DNA from: JAEYFP01 sp964566545
GTDB taxonomy: Bacteria; Bacillota; Clostridia; Lachnospirales; Lachnospiraceae
Reading direction: 5' to 3'
Assembly: GCA_964566545.1 (NCBI GenBank)
Contig: CAZMIX010000015.1
Span: 1 to 45,246, forward strand
DNA: 45,246 bases
The notes beneath the pieces were generated by a model. It was not told the DNA's origin and did not search any database. It saw only the letters and a program-made list of their open reading frames with translations. Every line of letters starts with the position of its first letter. Position 1 is the first letter of the stretch. Shown in pieces: positions 41,778 to 45,246 of the stretch. The translations under genes were made by a program, and so were the position numbers.

Positions 41778-44093
41778 TTAACCTGTTGTCCTTTCAATAT
41801 CAATGACATCTTCGATAGAGCGCAAACGGTCGATGATCCTTTTTAATTCTTCCGTATTGGATATTTCAAAAGAAATGGACGTTGTTGCCGTTCCCTGCTT
41901 GCTTGTCCGCACATNNNNNNNNNNCACATTCATCGAAAGAATGTTTACATTTTTCTCAGTCAGAGCCTTTGTAATTTCCGCCAACAGACCGTTTCGGTTG
42001 TTGCTGTATAGATTAATTTCGGCAAGGTAACGTTCGGGCGCTTTGGAATCGTTCGTCTGCCACTCGGCTTCAATCAGCCTTGCCCTCTCCATTTCAGGAA
42101 GATTCAATATGTTAATACAGTCCGTACGGTGTATGGAGATGCCTCTTCCCCGCGTCACAAAACCGACAATCTCGTCGCCCGGGATCGGACTGCAGCATTT
42201 GGAAAAGCGCACAGCAACATCGTCGATTCCCTTGACTACAATACCTCCCTTGTTCCTGATCTGAATTTTCTTATCCTTCTGGGCTTCGACCATATTATGC
42301 AAGATCTCTTCGTCAGATAGAATCTTCGGATGATCCTTCTCATACAGCTCCTGCATTTTATTAATGATCTGCCCTTCCTTTAAGCCGCCGTGACCGACGG
42401 CCGCACAGACAGAATCCCAATCCTTAAATCCATATTTATCCATGATGGCACGCATGTATTCCAGCCGCATTAATTGGCTTGTATCCAATGCCTTCGTCTT
42501 AAAATACGCAAGTATCATTTCCTTGCCTTTGATGATATTATCTTCCTTCAGTTCATTTTTGAACCACTGGCTGATCTTGCTCCTTGCCTGCGTGCTCTTG
42601 ACAATATTAAGCCAATCGCGGCTTGGCCCTTTGGAGTTCTGAGACGTAATTATCTCAATCCGGTCACCGTTGTTGATGACATAATCAATCGTGACAAGCT
42701 TACCGTTGACACGCGCTCCGATCATCTTATTGCCGACCGCGCTATGAATACTGTAAGCAAAGTCAATTGTATTCGAGCCCGCCGGAAGCGTCTTAACGTC
42801 TCCGGTCGGCGTGAAACAATAAACGCTGTCGGAAAACAGATCCAGATCGCTTTTGAGTGTATTCATGAATTCCTTATTGTCTGAAAGATCCTTCTGCCAT
42901 TCGAGAATCTGCCTGAGCCAGCTTAGCTTTTCCGCCTCCTGTTCCTCAACACGCTTGCCATTAGAGGCTTCCTTGTATTTCCAATGGGCGGCGATACCGT
43001 ATTCCGCCGTCCTGTGCATTTCATAAGTACGAATCTGGATTTCAAATGGCTGCCCCGTTGGTCCTATCAGCGTCGTATGAAGCGACTGGTACATGTTCGG
43101 TTTGGGCATAGCAATATAATCCTTAAAGCGCCCGGGAATCGGCTTGTACATCTCATGGATGATACCGAGCGCGGCGTAACAGTCCTTTACCGAATCAACA
43201 ACAATTCTGATCGCAAACAGATCATAAATCTGATCGATTGTCTTGTCTTGATTCAGCATCTTTTTATAAATGCTGAAAAAATGCTTCACGCGGCCATCAA
43301 TATTTGCTGAAATACCGGCATTATGAATATGCACGGAAACCTCGTCCACAATTTCCTGCACGTACTTTTCACGCACGCTTTTACGGATTGCAATTTTGTC
43401 CACAAGGTCATAATAAACCTCAGGTTCCAGATATTTTAAGGACTGATCGTCCAGCTCCACTTTCAGCTTGGAAATACCGAGGCGCTGTGCGAGCGGCGCA
43501 TAAATGTCCATTGTCTCTCGCGCGATCTCGATCTGCTTAGAGGGGAGCATATGCTTTAACGTACGCATATTGTGCAGCCTGTCCGCCAGCTTTACCATGA
43601 TGACACGGATGTCCTTCGCCATGGCAAGAAACATTTTTCTTAGATTTTCTGCCTGAAACTCCAGCTTGTCCTCATTATATTTTAAACGGCCGAGCTTTGT
43701 CACACCATCTACGATCAGCGCTACGTCCGGCCCAAATTCTTTTTTGATTTCCTCATCCGTCATGATCGTATCTTCTACGACATCATGCAAAAGCCCCGCC
43801 ACAATGGACTCCTTGTCAAGCTGTAAATCGGCAAGGATAATCGCGACGCAGAGCGGATGAATGATATACGGCTCGCCTGACCTGCGCACCTGATCCCGAT
43901 GTGCCTCATAAGCGATTTTATACGCCTTTTCAATCATGGAGATATCGTCCGACGGGTGATATTTTTGCACACGGGCAATCAGATCCTGATAGAGCTCTTC
44001 AGGACTTAGAAATTCCTTCATGGCCTCAATCCGACCGTCATCCAGAATCAATTCTTTTGTCTGTTTTTCCTGTGTGTTCATTACATCTGCCAT
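41778..44093 (-). CDS. relA: Bifunctional (p)ppGpp synthetase/hydrolase, with a 10-N gap
   Basis: Makes and degrades the alarmone (p)ppGpp. About 771 residues as assembled: HD hydrolase domain (about 50-195) with His103-Asp104 in LLHDVVEDT, synthetase domain (about 235-370) with the GRFKDYIAMPKPN block, TGS domain (about 430-490, PTGDVKTLP), and a C-terminal ACT domain (from about 695). Start at ATG 44093 (MADVMNTQEKQ): AAAGGAGG is nine bases upstream and a promoter lies inside the longer open frame. Ten N bases at 41915-41924 interrupt the ACT domain; removing them with one copy of a 5-base duplicated flank gives NVRTSKQG, the expected sequence. First gene of relA-MBL-hemZ-hisS-aspS. Confidence 0.95.
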   Translation of the reverse strand: MADVMNTQEKQTKELILDDGRIEAMKEFLSPEELYQDLIARVQKYHPSDDISMIEKAYKIAYEAHRDQVRRSGEPYIIHPLCVAIILADLQLDKESIVAGLLHDVVEDTIMTDEEIKKEFGPDVALIVDGVTKLGRLKYNEDKLEFQAENLRKMFLAMAKDIRVIMVKLADRLHNMRTLKHMLPSKQIEIARETMDIYAPLAQRLGISKLKVELDDQSLKYLEPEVYYDLVDKIAIRKSVREKYVQEIVDEVSVHIHNAGISANIDGRVKHFFSIYKKMLNQDKTIDQIYDLFAIRIVVDSVKDCYAALGIIHEMYKPIPGRFKDYIAMPKPNMYQSLHTTLIGPTGQPFEIQIRTYEMHRTAEYGIAAHWKYKEASNGKRVEEQEAEKLSWLRQILEWQKDLSDNKEFMNTLKSDLDLFSDSVYCFTPTGDVKTLPAGSNTIDFAYSIHSAVGNKMIGARVNGKLVTIDYVINNGDRIEIITSQNSKGPSRDWLNIVKSTQARSKISQWFKNELKEDNIIKGKEMILAYFKTKALDTSQLMRLEYMRAIMDKYGFKDWDSVCAAVGHGGLKEGQIINKMQELYEKDHPKILSDEEILHNMVEAQKDKKIQIRNKGGIVVKGIDDVAVRFSKCCSPIPGDEIVGFVTRGRGISIHRTDCINILNLPEMERARLIEAEWQTNDSKAPERYLAEINLYSNNRNGLLAEITKALTEKNVNILSMNVXXXXVRTSKQGTATTSISFEISNTEELKRIIDRLRSIEDVIDIERTTG

Positions 44094-44117
44094 AGGAGAT
44101 ACCCTCCTTTCGTTTGT

Positions 44118-44147
44118 AGTATACATCATCCGTCCATTTGTCGTCAA
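44118..44147 (-). promoter_or_regulatory. relA promoter
   Basis: Minus-strand TTGACG (44142-44147), 18-base spacer, TATACT (44118-44123), about 30 bases before ATG 44093. Confidence 0.7.
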
Positions 44148-44201
44148 ACATCCGTGTGAAATACGTTACCGTTCCGCAACCAGCATGGATACCTCAGGGC
44201 T

Positions 44202-45017
44202 TCATAGCGACATATACAGCAAGACAATCATCGCCAGTATCATGCGATACCAGCCAAACACTTTAAAATCATGCTTTTTGATGTAGGACATCAGAAAGCG
44301 GATGGCAAGCACCGATACCGCAAACGCGGTTGCCATACCGATCATCAGTACCGATAGCTCCGTTTTCGTAAAATCAAAACCAAATTTGACGATCTTTAAC
44401 AAACTCGCGCCAAGCATGACAGGTACGGCTAAAAAAAATGTAAACTCCGCCGCCGCTGTCCGTGATACACCAAGCAAAATCGCGCCGAGAATCGTCGCTC
44501 CGGAACGTGAGGTGCCCGGGAAAACAGCAGCAATCAACTGGAAAATACCAATATAAAAGGCTGTACGGTAACTAATCTGCGCGATTGTTTCCATTTTCGG
44601 TATCCGATTCTTATTTTTTACTTCTATAAGAAGGAACAATATGCCGAATACAAACAGAGCAATCGCGACACAAATATAGTTATAAAACAGCGATTCAAAC
44701 AAATCGTCAAACGGCATTCCAATCACGACTGCAGGAATACATGCCACAATAACTTTCAGCCACATAGAAAGCGTTTCTTCCTTAATATATAGTTTTTCTT
44801 TGAATTGAAGCGGGAACAGCCGTTCCCAATACAGCAGAACAACCGCGAGAATCGCGCCAAGCTGAATAACAACCCGAAACATTTCAAGAAATTCCGACGA
44901 CTGGTTAAGCGGAAGAAGCTCCTCCACCAAAATCAGATGTCCTGTGCTGCTGATCGGCAGCCACTCCGTAATGCCCTCGACAATTCCGTAAACAATCGTC
45001 TTTATGATTTCTGCCAT
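44202..45017 (-). CDS. uppP: Undecaprenyl-diphosphatase
   Basis: Membrane phosphatase (BacA type) that recycles undecaprenyl pyrophosphate to the monophosphate for wall and polysaccharide synthesis; bacitracin blocks the same step. 271 residues, about eight spans, with GIVEGITEWLPISSTGHLI near the N-terminus and PGTSRSGATILGA (about 168) as the two conserved motifs. Complete. Transcribed in the same direction as relA and galE. Confidence 0.95.
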   Translation of the reverse strand: MAEIIKTIVYGIVEGITEWLPISSTGHLILVEELLPLNQSSEFLEMFRVVIQLGAILAVVLLYWERLFPLQFKEKLYIKEETLSMWLKVIVACIPAVVIGMPFDDLFESLFYNYICVAIALFVFGILFLLIEVKNKNRIPKMETIAQISYRTAFYIGIFQLIAAVFPGTSRSGATILGAILLGVSRTAAAEFTFFLAVPVMLGASLLKIVKFGFDFTKTELSVLMIGMATAFAVSVLAIRFLMSYIKKHDFKVFGWYRMILAMIVLLYMSL

Positions 45018-45045
45018 CTAAGGCCTCCATAATCATTATTTTAAA

Positions 45046-45246
45046 TTATAGTCCTTCCGGGTTCATGGACTGCCAGCGCCAGGAATCCTCGCACATTTTT
45101 TCTATGCTGCGCTGCGCCGTCCAATGCAGCTCTTCTTTTGCCTTTGATGCATCGGCATAACATGTAGCGATATCGCCCGGCCTTCTTTCCTTGATTTCGT
45201 AAGGGATTTCCCTGCCGCACGCCTTTTCGAAATTTTTAATGATATC
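45046..45246 (-). CDS. galE: UDP-glucose 4-epimerase, C-terminal end only
   Basis: The last 66 residues of GalE; the gene continues past the right edge. ERRPGDIATCYADASKAKEEL is the family's conserved C-terminal block and the end reads MCEDSWRWQSMNPEGL. GalE interconverts UDP-glucose and UDP-galactose with bound NAD. It lies 28 bases upstream of uppP on the same strand and may share its transcript. Confidence 0.93.
   Translation of the reverse strand, partial: DIIKNFEKACGREIPYEIKERRPGDIATCYADASKAKEELHWTAQRSIEKMCEDSWRWQSMNPEGL

Overview
The window reads as a draft-assembly piece of a spore-forming Clostridia chromosome, most likely a gut-type Lachnospiraceae member. The pointers are the SCIFF peptide and its radical SAM maturase, dipicolinate synthase genes (dpaA/dpaB), a SleC-like spore cortex protein, the relA-MBL-hemZ-hisS-aspS gene order, and Gram-positive promoters and ribosome binding sites throughout. 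There are no rRNA or tRNA genes, no CRISPR array, no IS element and no phage genes. Most of it is ordinary chromosome; the unusual structure sits at 6.5-9.8 kb and in a few regulatory sites.

Layout. 1-1.4 kb (minus): scfB (cut by the left edge), the 47-aa SCIFF precursor scfA, and a small membrane protein. 1.5-3.8 kb (minus): two PLP sulfur-amino-acid enzymes behind one strong promoter. 3.9-5.0 kb (minus): a zinc-ribbon membrane protein. 5.3-6.6 kb (plus): a CorC/HlyC-type CBS protein whose promoter is filled by a perfect 10-bp dyad. 6.8-9.7 kb (plus): a YtrA-type GntR regulator, ABC ATPase and permease, followed by a decayed tandem copy that keeps the terminator, the promoter, a 25-codon remnant of the ATPase and a full second permease. 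9.8-11.2 kb (minus): GH1 beta-glucosidase. 11.3-14.1 kb (plus): sporulation genes (SleC-like, dpaA, dpaB). 14.2-17.2 kb (plus): asnB, an RpiB/LacAB-family isomerase and a small membrane protein, ending in a palindromic terminator shared with the converging UDP-xylose genes.

17.2-27.6 kb (minus): UDP-xylose synthase and UDP-glucose dehydrogenase, a tandem-VanZ protein, a sugar-receptor-like diguanylate cyclase, an orphan membrane protein, a GH3 beta-glucosidase, and a zinc/manganese-type ABC permease and binding lipoprotein with no ATPase gene beside them. 27.7-29.7 kb (plus): catalase and an N-acetylmuramoyl-L-alanine amidase. 29.7-36.5 kb (minus): a DUF5662 protein, then a signalling block (zinc-ribbon membrane protein, REC-HD-GYP phosphodiesterase-type protein, diacylglycerol-kinase-like protein, large hybrid histidine kinase). 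36.5-44.1 kb (minus): aspS, hisS, hemZ, an MBL-fold hydrolase and relA, the last containing a 10-N gap that looks like an unmerged contig overlap. 44.2-45.2 kb (minus): uppP and the 3' end of galE at the right edge.

How the genes connect: the window carries both a c-di-GMP synthase-type protein (GGDEF) and a c-di-GMP phosphodiesterase-type protein (HD-GYP), the first beside a glycosidase. Ugd plus Uxs make UDP-xylose; galE and uppP add to envelope polysaccharide and peptidoglycan supply. Product names rest on motifs and gene order read by eye; no database search was run.
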